Under the pieces are notes generated by a model. That model saw only the letters and a list, made by a program, of their open reading frames with translations. It was not told the DNA's origin and made no database searches. 64,000 bases of DNA from an uncultured Flavobacterium sp. (GTDB lineage Bacteria > Bacteroidota > Bacteroidia > Flavobacteriales > Flavobacteriaceae): positions 1 to 64,000 of the forward strand of contig NZ_OY730239.1 in the NCBI RefSeq assembly GCF_963422545.1. Reading direction: 5' to 3'. A program made the position numbers and the translations under genes. Of the stretch, positions 9,928-18,428 are shown piece after piece (within the stretch, counting starts at the first letter, position 1; each line of letters starts with the position of its first letter).

Positions 9928-10206
9928 TTTAACCGCAAAGTGCACAAAGTTTTTTTTATCCGTAAGATTTTATAAAAACACAAAGAGCACAAAGCTTTGC
10001 GAACTTTGCGAAACCTCTGTGGGTTTGCGGTTAATTTTTTGCCACAGATTACATAGATTAAAATGATTTTTTTTCTGTCATGAACTTCACTAATTGTCAC
10101 GAATTTTTAATTTTAACATGCCGCTTTGCGAACTTTTCATTCTTTCAAAAGTTAAGAACTTCGCGAACTTTGCGTAAATCTTTGTGGGCTTTGCGGTTAA
10201 ATATTA
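9928..10206. repeat. Composite intergenic repeat: two CGCAAAG-family units around a CACGAATT-family half
   Basis: The first unit has arms TTAACCGCAAA (9929-9939) and TTTGCGGTTAA (10024-10034), with GCACAAAG/CTTTGCG words inside. A second, more degenerate unit runs from about 10109 to 10202, ending in CTTTGCGGTTAA. Between them lies a stretch with GCCACAGATT and TGTCACGAATT, related to the 33519, 50785 and 52777 repeats. This fills the gene-free gap between the glucanase and glmM. Small frames here are repeat artefacts. Confidence 0.8.
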
Positions 10207-10220
10207 AGGCAGTTTTATAA

Positions 10221-10260
10221 AAAAAAACCTCTTTCAAATTAATGAAAGAGGTGCTTTTTT
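10221..10260. terminator. Terminator of glmM (bidirectional)
   Basis: Stem ACCTCTTTCA (10228-10237) against TGAAAGAGGT (10243-10252), flanked by an A tract on the left and a T tract on the right, so it can serve minus-strand glmM. Confidence 0.85.
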
Positions 10261-10280
10261 TTAAATAGAATTGTCTAAAA

Positions 10281-11669
10281 TTAAATTCCGGCAATTGCTT
10301 TTATTTCGTCTATAATTCGAAGTGCCAAAACATCAGCTTTTTCCTGAGATGGAGCTTCAGTATAAATTCTGATAATTGGTTCTGTGTTTGATTTTCTTAA
10401 ATGCACCCATTCTGTAGCAAAATCAATTTTTACACCGTCGATTGTTGTGATATCTTCGTTTTTATATTTTTCAGTCATTGCCACTAAAATAGCATCAACA
10501 TCAATTTGAGGTGTTAACTCAATTTTATTTTTGCTCATATAATATTCAGGATATGAAGCACGCAATGCCGAAACCGACATTTTTTTGTTAGCCAAATGTG
10601 TCAGGAATAAAGCAACTCCTACCAAACTATCACGTCCGTAATGCAACTCCGGATAAATAATTCCACCGTTACCTTCACCTCCAATAATAGCATTATTTTT
10701 TTTCATTAATTCTACAACATTCACCTCTCCTACTGCACTTGCTTCATAGTTTCCTTTGTGAGCAACCGTAACATCACGCAAAGCACGAGATGATGACATA
10801 TTCGAAACTGTATTTCCTGGTGTTTTACTCAATACATAATCAGCGCAAGCCACTAATGTATACTCTTCACCAAACATTTCTCCGTCTTCGCTGATAAAAG
10901 CCAAACGATCAACATCCGGATCTACAACAACTCCTAAATGAGCTTTTTCTTTCACAACCAATTCAGAAATATCCGTTAAATGCTCTTTTAAAGGCTCTGG
11001 ATTATGAGGGAAATGTCCGTTTGGTTCGCAGTATAATTTTACTACTTCAACACCCATTAATTCTAATAATTTCGGGATAATAATTCCTCCTGAAGAATTT
11101 ACACCATCAACAACAACTTTAAATTTTGCTGCTTTTACAGCTTCAACATCTACCAATGGCAAGTTCAAAACTTCATCAATATGAATGTCCATATAAGCAT
11201 CATTCAATGTGATTTCGCCTAAACTATCCACATCCGAGAAATCGAAAGCTTCAGCATCAGCAATTTCAAGGATTTTAGCTCCTTCTGCTCCACTTAAAAA
11301 CTCCCCTTTTTCATTCAGCAATTTCAACGCATTCCATTGTTTCGGATTGTGAGAAGCTGTTAAAATAATTCCACCATCAGCTTTTTCTAACGGAACAGCA
11401 ACCTCTACAGTTGGCGTTGTCGAAAGTCCAAGATCAATTACATTAATTCCTAAACCTATTAAAGTATTTACGACAAGATTGTGAATCATTGGACCGGAAA
11501 TTCTGGCGTCACGACCAATTACAACCGTTAATTTTTCTTTTGAAGTATTGTTTTTCAGAAAAGTACCGTATGCCGATGCAAATTTTACAGCATCAACAGG
11601 AGTCAGGTTATCTCCTACTTTTCCACCGATTGTTCCTCGTATACCTGAAATTGATTTTATTAAAGTCAT
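10281..11669 (-). CDS. glmM: Phosphoglucosamine mutase
   Basis: 462 residues of the alpha-D-phosphohexomutase family with all four signatures: the phosphoserine loop TASHNP (Ser106), the Mg2+ loop DPDVDRLAF (Asp250, 252, 254), the sugar loop GEGNGG and the C-terminal phosphate-binding RKSNTEP. The N-terminal SGIRGTIG is typical of GlmM, which converts glucosamine-6-phosphate to glucosamine-1-phosphate for peptidoglycan and LPS. A phosphomannomutase/phosphoglucomutase role is the alternative. A promoter element sits 26 nt upstream and a terminator follows, so it looks monocistronic. Confidence 0.88.
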   Translation of the reverse strand: MTLIKSISGIRGTIGGKVGDNLTPVDAVKFASAYGTFLKNNTSKEKLTVVIGRDARISGPMIHNLVVNTLIGLGINVIDLGLSTTPTVEVAVPLEKADGGIILTASHNPKQWNALKLLNEKGEFLSGAEGAKILEIADAEAFDFSDVDSLGEITLNDAYMDIHIDEVLNLPLVDVEAVKAAKFKVVVDGVNSSGGIIIPKLLELMGVEVVKLYCEPNGHFPHNPEPLKEHLTDISELVVKEKAHLGVVVDPDVDRLAFISEDGEMFGEEYTLVACADYVLSKTPGNTVSNMSSSRALRDVTVAHKGNYEASAVGEVNVVELMKKNNAIIGGEGNGGIIYPELHYGRDSLVGVALFLTHLANKKMSVSALRASYPEYYMSKNKIELTPQIDVDAILVAMTEKYKNEDITTIDGVKIDFATEWVHLRKSNTEPIIRIYTEAPSQEKADVLALRIIDEIKAIAGI

Positions 11670-11694
11670 TTTTATGAGTTATGGTTACCAATTA

Positions 11695-11702
11695 CAAATA
11701 TA
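11695..11702 (-). promoter_or_regulatory. -7 promoter element TATATTTG of glmM (minus strand)
   Basis: On the minus strand this reads TATATTTG, 26 nt upstream of the glmM ATG. No -33 TTG was recognised. It directly abuts the TTAG-rich repeat. Confidence 0.55.
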
Positions 11703-11703
11703 G

Positions 11704-11943
11704 AAAAGTTACTAAGGTTCTTAGATGCTAAGATGCTAAGAATTTTAAAAAAAAGTTATTGAGCGGCTAAGTTGCTAAGGTATTAAGCTGATGAAATTTA
11801 ATATTATTAACTTTAGAAGCCTTATCATTCACTAAAACGATATGAAAAAGTTTTCATACTTTTACTAAAATAAACTTAGTCTCTTTGCATCTTAGAAACT
11901 TAAAAAAACTTAGGAACTTAGTATCTCAGAACCTTAGCAACTC
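11704..11943. repeat. CTAAGGTTCTTAG-family inverted repeat spanning the glmM/acpH divergent region
   Basis: The left arm (from about 11708, AGTTACTAAGGTTCTTAGAT) faces TATCTCAGAACCTTAGCAACT, which ends near 11943. Extra copies of the word CTTAG lie near both arms. The core holds an 18-bp palindrome TATGAAAA-AG-TTTTCATA (11841-11858), a candidate operator. A related half copy lies at 61380-61411. Confidence 0.65.
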
Positions 11944-11950
11944 AAAAAAA

Positions 11951-12535
11951 ATGAACTTCCTAGCCCATATATATCTTTCAGGTGAAAATGATTTAATCAA
12001 AATTGGCAATTTTATGGCCGATGGCATTCGCGGAAAACAATTTGAACATTTTCCCGAAGATGTTCAAAAAGGAATTATTTTGCATCGTTTTATAGATACT
12101 TATACTGATTCTCATGATGTTTTCAGACAAAGTACCAAGCGCTTACATGAAAAATACCATCATTATGCCGGCGTAATTGTAGACATTGTTTACGATCACT
12201 TTTTGGCCAAAAACTGGGAAAAATATTCCGATGAAAAACTGGACCATTTCATTAATCGGTTTTACAGATCATTGCATGAAAATTATCCAATTCTGACCGA
12301 AAAAACACAGAACTTAATGCCAACCATGATTAGGGAAAACTGGCTTTGGAGTTATCAAACTATAGATGGCATTCAGCATATTTTGACACAAATGGATCGA
12401 AGATCAAGAAATCAGTCAAAAATGCAATTTGCCACTCAGGAACTCAAAGAATTCTATACGGAATTTGAACACGAATTCGATCTTTTCTTTAAAGATGTAC
12501 AAGCGCAATCTAAACAAAAATTACTTTCATTGTAG
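11951..12535 (+). CDS. acpH: Acyl carrier protein phosphodiesterase (AcpH/DUF479 family)
   Basis: 194 residues from the ATG at 11951. The N-terminus NFLAHIYLSG and the segments GNFMADGIRG, LHRFIDTYTDSH and DIVYDHFLAKNW are the conserved His/Asp-rich core of the AcpH (DUF479) metal-dependent HD-like family. Family role: removal of the phosphopantetheine arm from ACP. An upstream in-frame ATG at 11885 would translate the repeat and is rejected. The gene is divergent from glmM. Confidence 0.8.
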   Translation: MNFLAHIYLSGENDLIKIGNFMADGIRGKQFEHFPEDVQKGIILHRFIDTYTDSHDVFRQSTKRLHEKYHHYAGVIVDIVYDHFLAKNWEKYSDEKLDHFINRFYRSLHENYPILTEKTQNLMPTMIRENWLWSYQTIDGIQHILTQMDRRSRNQSKMQFATQELKEFYTEFEHEFDLFFKDVQAQSKQKLLSL

Positions 12536-12579
12536 GATCAATAAGATTCTATAAATTAAAATACGACAATATCCCTCCT

Positions 12580-14262
12580 ATGAAAAAAATCGCCCTTTTA
12601 TTCAGCTTTATTTCTTTTTATTGTTCTGCTCAGGAAGTTGCCAAACCTACTGGTTTAGTCGCAACAAAAGCCATGGTGGTATCGGCACGTCAGGAAGCTT
12701 CAAAAATTGGAGCTGACATTATGAAAAAAGGCGGAAATGCTTTTGATGCTATGGTTGCCACCGAACTGGCGCTGGCAGTTGCTTATCCGTATGCAGGAAA
12801 TATTGGCGGTGGAGGATTTATGGTGTACCGAAAAGCAAATGGCGAAGTTGGATCATTAGACTATCGCGAAAAAGCTCCGTTAGCTGCAACAAAAGACATG
12901 TTTCTGGATAAAGACGGAAATGTAATAAAAGGAAAAAGTACCGAAACAGCTTTGGCAATTGGAGTTCCGGGAACTGTAGCCGGAGTTTTTGCGGTTCATA
13001 AAAAACTAGGTTCATTGCCAATGTCCGAAATTCTAAAACCTGTTATTGCTCTTGCCGAAAGAGGTGTAATTGTGACTCAAAAACAACAAAAACAACTTGA
13101 AGCTTATCATGATGTTATTGTCAAAGCAAATGGGCCAAATACACTTATGGCAGGAAATTTTAAAGCAAATGACACTATTAAATATCCCGCTTTAGCAAGC
13201 ACTCTGAAACGTATTCTAAAAAACGGAAAAGATGAATTCTATAAAGGCAAAACAGCTAAAATTTTAGTGGATTATCTTCAAAAAAAAGGCGGAATTATTA
13301 CTCTTAAAGATTTAGCCAGTTATGAGGCAAAATGGAGAAAACCATTACAATTTAATTATAAAGATTTAAAAATAACTTCGATGTCGCCTCCAAGCAGCGG
13401 TGGAATCTGTCTGGCACAGATCATGAAAATGATCGCTCCTTATGATTTATCAAAGATGGGACATAATTCTGAAAAATCGATTCAGGTAATTGTTGAAGCT
13501 GAAAGAAGGGCTTATGCCGACAGAAGTCAATTTTTAGGTGATCCTGATTTTGTAAAAATTCCGATCAACGCTTTATTAGCCGATTCTTATTTAAAAGACA
13601 GAATGTCGAATTTTAATAGTAACAAAGCCAGTTTATCATCTGATATAAAAGAAGGAAAAGTAACGTATAACGAAAGTACCGAAACCACACATTATTCTAT
13701 TGTAGATGCTCAGGGAAATGCCGTTGCTGCAACAACTACGATAAATGACGGTTTTGGATCAAAATATTATTGCGATGAATTGGGATTCTTTTTAAATAAC
13801 GAAATGGACGATTTTAGTGCAAAACCGGGATCTCCTAATATGTTTGGTTTAGTAGGAAATGAAGCCAACAGTATTGCTCCTCAAAAAAGAATGTTGAGTT
13901 CTATGACGCCTACTATTGTCGAGAAAAACGGCAAATTATTTATGGTAGTAGGTTCTCCTGGCGGTTCTACCATTATTACTTCTGTTTTACAGGCAATTCT
14001 AAATGTTTACGAATATAATTTAAGCATGCAGGAAGCTGTAAATGCGCCACGTTTTCACCATCAATGGCTACCGGATTTAATTACATTTGAGCCAAATGCA
14101 TTTGACAATACTACAATCGATAAATTAAAAGCTAAAGGCTATTTAATCAACGAAAAAAACACGCCTGTCATTGGTAAATTAGATTGTATTTTGGTTTTAC
14201 CTAACAACAATCTTGAAGGTGGAGCTGATTATCGTGGAGATGATACGGCAGTTGGTTTCTAA
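12580..14262 (+). CDS. ggt: Gamma-glutamyltransferase
   Basis: 560 residues with a signal peptide (IALLFSFISFYCSAQ), so it is periplasmic. The precursor is expected to self-cleave before Thr369 of TTHYSIVD, giving a large and a small subunit. Glycine-rich GNIGGGGFMV, the PSSGG segment and GSPGGSTI of the active site are present. Family role: hydrolysis or transfer of the gamma-glutamyl group of glutathione. The length is normal for the family. It starts 44 bp after acpH on the same strand. Confidence 0.95.
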   Translation: MKKIALLFSFISFYCSAQEVAKPTGLVATKAMVVSARQEASKIGADIMKKGGNAFDAMVATELALAVAYPYAGNIGGGGFMVYRKANGEVGSLDYREKAPLAATKDMFLDKDGNVIKGKSTETALAIGVPGTVAGVFAVHKKLGSLPMSEILKPVIALAERGVIVTQKQQKQLEAYHDVIVKANGPNTLMAGNFKANDTIKYPALASTLKRILKNGKDEFYKGKTAKILVDYLQKKGGIITLKDLASYEAKWRKPLQFNYKDLKITSMSPPSSGGICLAQIMKMIAPYDLSKMGHNSEKSIQVIVEAERRAYADRSQFLGDPDFVKIPINALLADSYLKDRMSNFNSNKASLSSDIKEGKVTYNESTETTHYSIVDAQGNAVAATTTINDGFGSKYYCDELGFFLNNEMDDFSAKPGSPNMFGLVGNEANSIAPQKRMLSSMTPTIVEKNGKLFMVVGSPGGSTIITSVLQAILNVYEYNLSMQEAVNAPRFHHQWLPDLITFEPNAFDNTTIDKLKAKGYLINEKNTPVIGKLDCILVLPNNNLEGGADYRGDDTAVGF

Positions 14263-14344
14263 ACCATAAAATCAATTAACAACGATCTAAAAAAAATTAT
14301 CGGTTTATTGTTTATTTTAAAAAAATATGGAGTATTTTTTTTAT

Positions 14345-14352
14345 TAAATTTG
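14345..14352 (+). promoter_or_regulatory. -7 promoter element TAAATTTG
   Basis: Matches TAnnTTTG, 23 nt upstream of the serine protease ATG. No well-spaced TTG was found. Confidence 0.6.
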
Positions 14353-14375
14353 CGCCAACCTAAACAAAAACCACT

Positions 14376-15521
14376 ATGTCCGAAGAATCTTTTTTAGAAG
14401 AAAAACAACCAAACAATAAATCAAGAAATATAAAAATTGGAGCCGTAATAGCTATTATTGCTGTACTTGGAATTATTTTTATCCCTAAAATCTGGGCGAA
14501 ATACGATAAAAAAGAAACAGTATGCTTAAATGGTCAGACAGAAATTTACGAAAAGTTTAAAGATGCGGTCGTTTTAGTAAAACACACTTACACAGTCGAA
14601 ATATCGATAAAAGGTTCTAAACCTTTTCAGCTTGAAGTTGGTAACCCTAATTTAGAACCAAAGACAATATCCGGGACAGGTTTTTTTGTTTCAGAAGATG
14701 GAAAAATAGTAACTAATCATCATGTTGCAGAGCCTTGGCTATATGAAAATGAAAATGGAGATGCAACATCTTACGATTATATAAAAGAGCATATTGCAGC
14801 CGTTCTTCCAGATTCTATAAGCGAAGAAAACTACAAGTCTGTTATCGAAAAAAATTGGAGTAGCTATTATGGAGAAGAAGGTGATGAATCTGAAGAATCT
14901 GAAGAAGAGACTCCGGCAGCCGTTGCTGCCACTACTATTGATTCTACCGCGGCAAATACTGCTGCAGTTGCCACTAGTACTCCTGAAACTACAGTAGAGT
15001 CAACCCCGGAAAAAGAAATAAAATATGTAAATGCAGATGATATCAAAATTACTCCTGTAACAGTTGAAATTAGTGTAGCGTTGCACGGCTCTAAAGAAGA
15101 TTGGCTTAAATGTAAGGTGTATAAAATCGCTGACGGAAATGAAGTTGATGTTGCCGTTTTACAATTGGACAGCGAAACATTACCCGGCTCTGTTAAAAAC
15201 ATCGTTGATTTAGATACAGCTGTTAGTGATGATTCTACAATAAAACCGGGAACAAATGCTATTTTAATTGGCTACCCAATGGGAATGACTCTTGCCAATA
15301 CACGACGTGGAATTAAAGTACAAGTTTATGAAGGTCAAATCAATAAGGAATCTGACGGGGTTAGCATACAATACAATGTAACATCTACTCATGGAGCAAG
15401 CGGATCACCTGTATTTAACGAATGCGGACAACTGATTGCAATTAACTATGCAGGATTTGACGAAGCCCAAGGATACAATTTTGGAATTGTAGCAAAACAT
15501 GCAGCCTCTTTAATTCAATAA
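14376..15521 (+). CDS. Membrane-anchored trypsin-like serine protease
   Basis: 381 residues. A cytosolic N-tail is followed by one transmembrane helix (about 21-37). The chymotrypsin-like domain has His116 in TNHHV, Asp258 in DVAVL and Ser342 in HGASGSP. Between His and Asp is a long insert with an acidic, Ala/Thr-rich low-complexity stretch (about 168-213). No PDZ domain is seen, so it is not a canonical DegP. Likely role: cell-envelope proteolysis with the catalytic domain in the periplasm. The substrate is unknown. Confidence 0.82.
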   Translation: MSEESFLEEKQPNNKSRNIKIGAVIAIIAVLGIIFIPKIWAKYDKKETVCLNGQTEIYEKFKDAVVLVKHTYTVEISIKGSKPFQLEVGNPNLEPKTISGTGFFVSEDGKIVTNHHVAEPWLYENENGDATSYDYIKEHIAAVLPDSISEENYKSVIEKNWSSYYGEEGDESEESEEETPAAVAATTIDSTAANTAAVATSTPETTVESTPEKEIKYVNADDIKITPVTVEISVALHGSKEDWLKCKVYKIADGNEVDVAVLQLDSETLPGSVKNIVDLDTAVSDDSTIKPGTNAILIGYPMGMTLANTRRGIKVQVYEGQINKESDGVSIQYNVTSTHGASGSPVFNECGQLIAINYAGFDEAQGYNFGIVAKHAASLIQ

Positions 15522-15571
15522 TTGTTTTTAAAACAACTGATTTTATTATTTAAATTTATTGATTAAAAGGC

Positions 15572-15579
15572 TAAATTTG
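15572..15579 (+). promoter_or_regulatory. -7 promoter element TAAATTTG of the ClC gene
   Basis: Matches TAnnTTTG, 25 nt before the ATG at 15605. Confidence 0.55.
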
Positions 15580-15604
15580 CAATATCCATAATTTTAAAAC
15601 CCGA

Positions 15605-17389
15605 ATGCTAAAAAAATATTTTAGAAAACTAGAAAGCATTATTGCTTTAGGTCAATCATTAATGACTCCAAAGCAGTTTATTTTTTTATCAAGCGTTTTA
15701 ATTGGTATTTCCTGCTCTTTGGCTGTAATTGTTTTGAAAACTTTTGCCCATAGTGTTTTCTCTTTTGCGACCTATATCAACGGAATCTTAAAATTAAGTT
15801 TCATTAACAGTATTTTGCCAATTATTGGTATTGTACTTACTGTTTTTGTTATAAAAAGGGTCTTAAACGGAACTATAGAAAAAGGGACTTCACAAATTTT
15901 ATATGCGGTTGCTAAAAAAGCGAGTATCATTCCGAAAAAGCAAATGTATGCGCAGATTGTAACAAGCTCGTTAACAGTAGGATTAGGAGGTTCCGCAGGT
16001 CTGGAAAGCCCAATTGTAATTACCGGAGCAGCTTTTGGTTCAAACTTTGCGCAAAACTATAAATTACCTTATAAAGACAGAACTTTACTTATTGGTTGCG
16101 GTGTTGCGGCTGGAATTTCAGCCGCTTTTAACGCTCCAATTGCCGGAGTTCTATTTGCTATCGAAGTTTTATTGGTAGATGTAAGTATTTCAGCCTTTAC
16201 TCCTATCATGATTTCTGCGGCTACCGGTGCTTTGGTTTCTGCCATTGTTCTGGATGAAACAATTTTGTTATCCTTCAAAAAACAAGAAGCTTTTAATTAT
16301 CATAACATCCCATTTTATGTTCTTTTAGGATTATTAACAGGTTTTATGGCGGTTTACTACGCCCGAAATTTTCAAAAAACGGAGCATTATTTTTCAAAAC
16401 TAAAAATTGGTGCCTACAAAAAAGCACTAATTGGTTCTTCGTTATTAGCATTATTGATTTTTATTTTTCCAACGCTTTTTGGGGAAGGTTACGAAAGCAT
16501 TAAAACACTATCAGAATCAGATCCGGGAAAGATATTAGACAATACCTTGTTTGGCGATTTTAGAAACAATCAATGGGTTTTATTACTTTTTGTTGGCTTT
16601 ACCATGATGGTAAAAGTTTTTGCCTCAGGACTAACAATTGGAAGCGGTGGAAATGGCGGTAACTTTGCCCCTTCCCTATTTTTAGGATCTTATCTAGGAT
16701 ATTTTTTCTCTAAATTCTTCAATTTAATTGGCTTAGCGAAGTTGCCAATAAGCAACTTCACAATGGTGGGAATGGCAGGCATTTTGAGCGGATTATTTCA
16801 CGCGCCGTTAACTGCTATATTCTTAATTGCTGAAATCACAGGCGGTTACAGCCTGATGATTCCACTTATGATTGTTTCCTCAATAAGTTTTGCAATTTCA
16901 AAACGTTTCGAAAAATATTCACTTGATGTAAAAGGTTTGGCTAAAAAAGGTCACGTATTTACCAGTAACAAAGATTCTAATATTCTATCGACACTAGATA
17001 TTGATACTATAATTCAATGTGATTATTTAACCGTACATCCTGAAGAAAGTTTAAGTAAACTCGTTGATTTGATTTCACATTCAAATCAGGTTGTTTTTGC
17101 CGTTGTAAACGATGAAAAAGAACTAGTTGGTATCGTTCATTTTAATGATATCCGCGAAATTATTTTTAACACTTATCGTGTAAAATATACCGTAATCAAA
17201 GATGTCATGAAAACTCCGGCAGCCACTATTTCCTCTTTTGACAGCATGGAAATTGTGATGAGTAAATTCGAGAAATCAAAAACAGCCTTTCTTCCGGTTA
17301 TCCGAAATGACAAATATTACGGCTTCATTTCCAAATCTATAGCACTTGAAGCCTACAGAACTAAGCTGCGTTCTATGACAATTGAATAA
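15605..17389 (+). CDS. ClC-family chloride channel/antiporter with C-terminal CBS pair
   Basis: 594 residues. About ten or more membrane helices fill residues 15-440. The ClC selectivity-filter equivalents are GGSAGLESP, GNGGNFAPS and a later helix-end segment (GILSGLFHAPLTAIFL). Residues about 470-590 form two CBS domains, which in this family bind nucleotides and gate transport. Family role: chloride/proton exchange or chloride flux across the inner membrane. It is alone on its strand before the Fic operator. Confidence 0.9.
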   Translation: MLKKYFRKLESIIALGQSLMTPKQFIFLSSVLIGISCSLAVIVLKTFAHSVFSFATYINGILKLSFINSILPIIGIVLTVFVIKRVLNGTIEKGTSQILYAVAKKASIIPKKQMYAQIVTSSLTVGLGGSAGLESPIVITGAAFGSNFAQNYKLPYKDRTLLIGCGVAAGISAAFNAPIAGVLFAIEVLLVDVSISAFTPIMISAATGALVSAIVLDETILLSFKKQEAFNYHNIPFYVLLGLLTGFMAVYYARNFQKTEHYFSKLKIGAYKKALIGSSLLALLIFIFPTLFGEGYESIKTLSESDPGKILDNTLFGDFRNNQWVLLLFVGFTMMVKVFASGLTIGSGGNGGNFAPSLFLGSYLGYFFSKFFNLIGLAKLPISNFTMVGMAGILSGLFHAPLTAIFLIAEITGGYSLMIPLMIVSSISFAISKRFEKYSLDVKGLAKKGHVFTSNKDSNILSTLDIDTIIQCDYLTVHPEESLSKLVDLISHSNQVVFAVVNDEKELVGIVHFNDIREIIFNTYRVKYTVIKDVMKTPAATISSFDSMEIVMSKFEKSKTAFLPVIRNDKYYGFISKSIALEAYRTKLRSMTIE

Positions 17390-17391
17390 TT

Positions 17392-17433
17392 TTAATATCG
17401 GATAAGTTAAAAATTTTAGTTATCCGATATTAA
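17392..17433. promoter_or_regulatory. Perfect inverted repeat upstream of fic, candidate operator
   Basis: Arms TTAATATCGGATAA (17392-17405) and TTATCCGATATTAA (17420-17433) match perfectly over 14 bp with a 14-nt AT spacer. The right arm ends 4 nt before the -7 element, covering the place of a -33 box. There is no T tract, so it is more likely a protein-binding site than a terminator of the ClC gene. Confidence 0.75.
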
Positions 17434-17437
17434 GAAG

Positions 17438-17445
17438 TATATTTG
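17438..17445 (+). promoter_or_regulatory. -7 promoter element TATATTTG of fic
   Basis: Matches TAnnTTTG, 7 nt upstream of the Fic ATG. Transcripts would be leaderless or nearly so. Confidence 0.6.
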
Positions 17446-17452
17446 TAGGAAT

Positions 17453-18406
17453 ATGTGGAATATAAACCTAACATACAGAGAAGAATTTCAATCGACTTTT
17501 GATCGATTGTACCAAAAAAGGCTTGATTTGCAAAACAGCAGACCATTGCCCAATATTGCTTTGCACAAAATACGTGAGAGTTTATCTCTCGAATGGACTT
17601 ATAATTCGAACAGTATTGAAGGTAATACAATGAGTTTACGCGAAACCCAAATGGTAATTCAGGAAGGAATTACTATAAAAGGAAAATCGCTTCGGGAACA
17701 TTTTGAAACCCACAATCATGATAAAGCAATTGATTATTTATATTCGATTGTTGATGAGAATTACAAACTGCGAAGCATTGATATTTTATCTCTTCACGGT
17801 TTAGTTTTGCGTTCTATCGAAGATGATTTTGCAGGACGATTAAGAAACGGCGGAGTTCGTATTTCCGGAGCCAATTTCATGCCTCCAAATGCCAATAAAG
17901 TTTCAGATTACCTAGATGAATTAATCGATTTTATCAATACAAATCCTCTAGGTCTAAATGATATTGAACTAGCTACAATTTTTCATCATAAATTAGTTTG
18001 GATTCATCCTTTTTTTGATGGAAATGGCCGTACGGTTCGTTTAAGTATGAATTTATTATTGATGCGTTGCGGTTTTCCACCTGCAATTATTCTTAAAAAT
18101 GATAGAAAAAAATACTACGAAGCATTAAATCAAGCTAATAATGGTAATTATCAAAAATTAACGCTTTTGATGTGTCAGGCTTTAGAACGTACGCTTAACA
18201 TCTATTTAAGTTCAATGCCGGGAAGTACTTATGACTATCAACCAATACAAAATATTGTAAGCGAGCCAGAAACTCCATACGGTCAGGAATATGTTAGTTT
18301 ATTGGCCAGAACAGGAAAAATAGACGCTTATAAAGAAGGCCGAAACTGGTATACAACCAAAGAAGCCATCGAAGAATATATGGCAACCAGAAAACGAAAA
18401 CGTTAA
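17453..18406 (+). CDS. fic: Fic family AMP-transferase with N-terminal inhibitory helix and C-terminal HTH
   Basis: 317 residues. The Fic signature HPFFDGNGR is complete (His185 to Arg193), so catalytic competence is expected. The N-terminal S52-NSI-E56-G57 fits the (S/T)xxxE(G/N) autoinhibitory motif of class II Fic proteins. The last 45 residues (YVSLLARTGKIDAYKEGRNW, then YTTKEAIEEY) resemble excisionase/MerR-type helix-turn-helix DNA-binding domains. Family role: AMPylation, or de-AMPylation, of a target protein. The target is unknown. The HTH and the upstream perfect palindrome suggest autoregulation (inference). The TPR gene follows after 22 bp. Confidence 0.9.
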   Translation: MWNINLTYREEFQSTFDRLYQKRLDLQNSRPLPNIALHKIRESLSLEWTYNSNSIEGNTMSLRETQMVIQEGITIKGKSLREHFETHNHDKAIDYLYSIVDENYKLRSIDILSLHGLVLRSIEDDFAGRLRNGGVRISGANFMPPNANKVSDYLDELIDFINTNPLGLNDIELATIFHHKLVWIHPFFDGNGRTVRLSMNLLLMRCGFPPAIILKNDRKKYYEALNQANNGNYQKLTLLMCQALERTLNIYLSSMPGSTYDYQPIQNIVSEPETPYGQEYVSLLARTGKIDAYKEGRNWYTTKEAIEEYMATRKRKR

Positions 18407-18428
18407 CTAACCAAAACCAACCATAAAA

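Noticed and set aside
9909..10100. 63-codon frame on the minus strand
   Set aside because: It lies inside the repeat block and is built from repeat words.
14867..15202. 111-codon frame on the minus strand
   Set aside because: It mirrors the low-complexity Ala/Thr/Glu stretch of the serine protease.
17392..17433. Terminator of the ClC gene
   Set aside because: There is a 14-nt loop and no T tract, while the promoter box follows at once. An operator is more likely.
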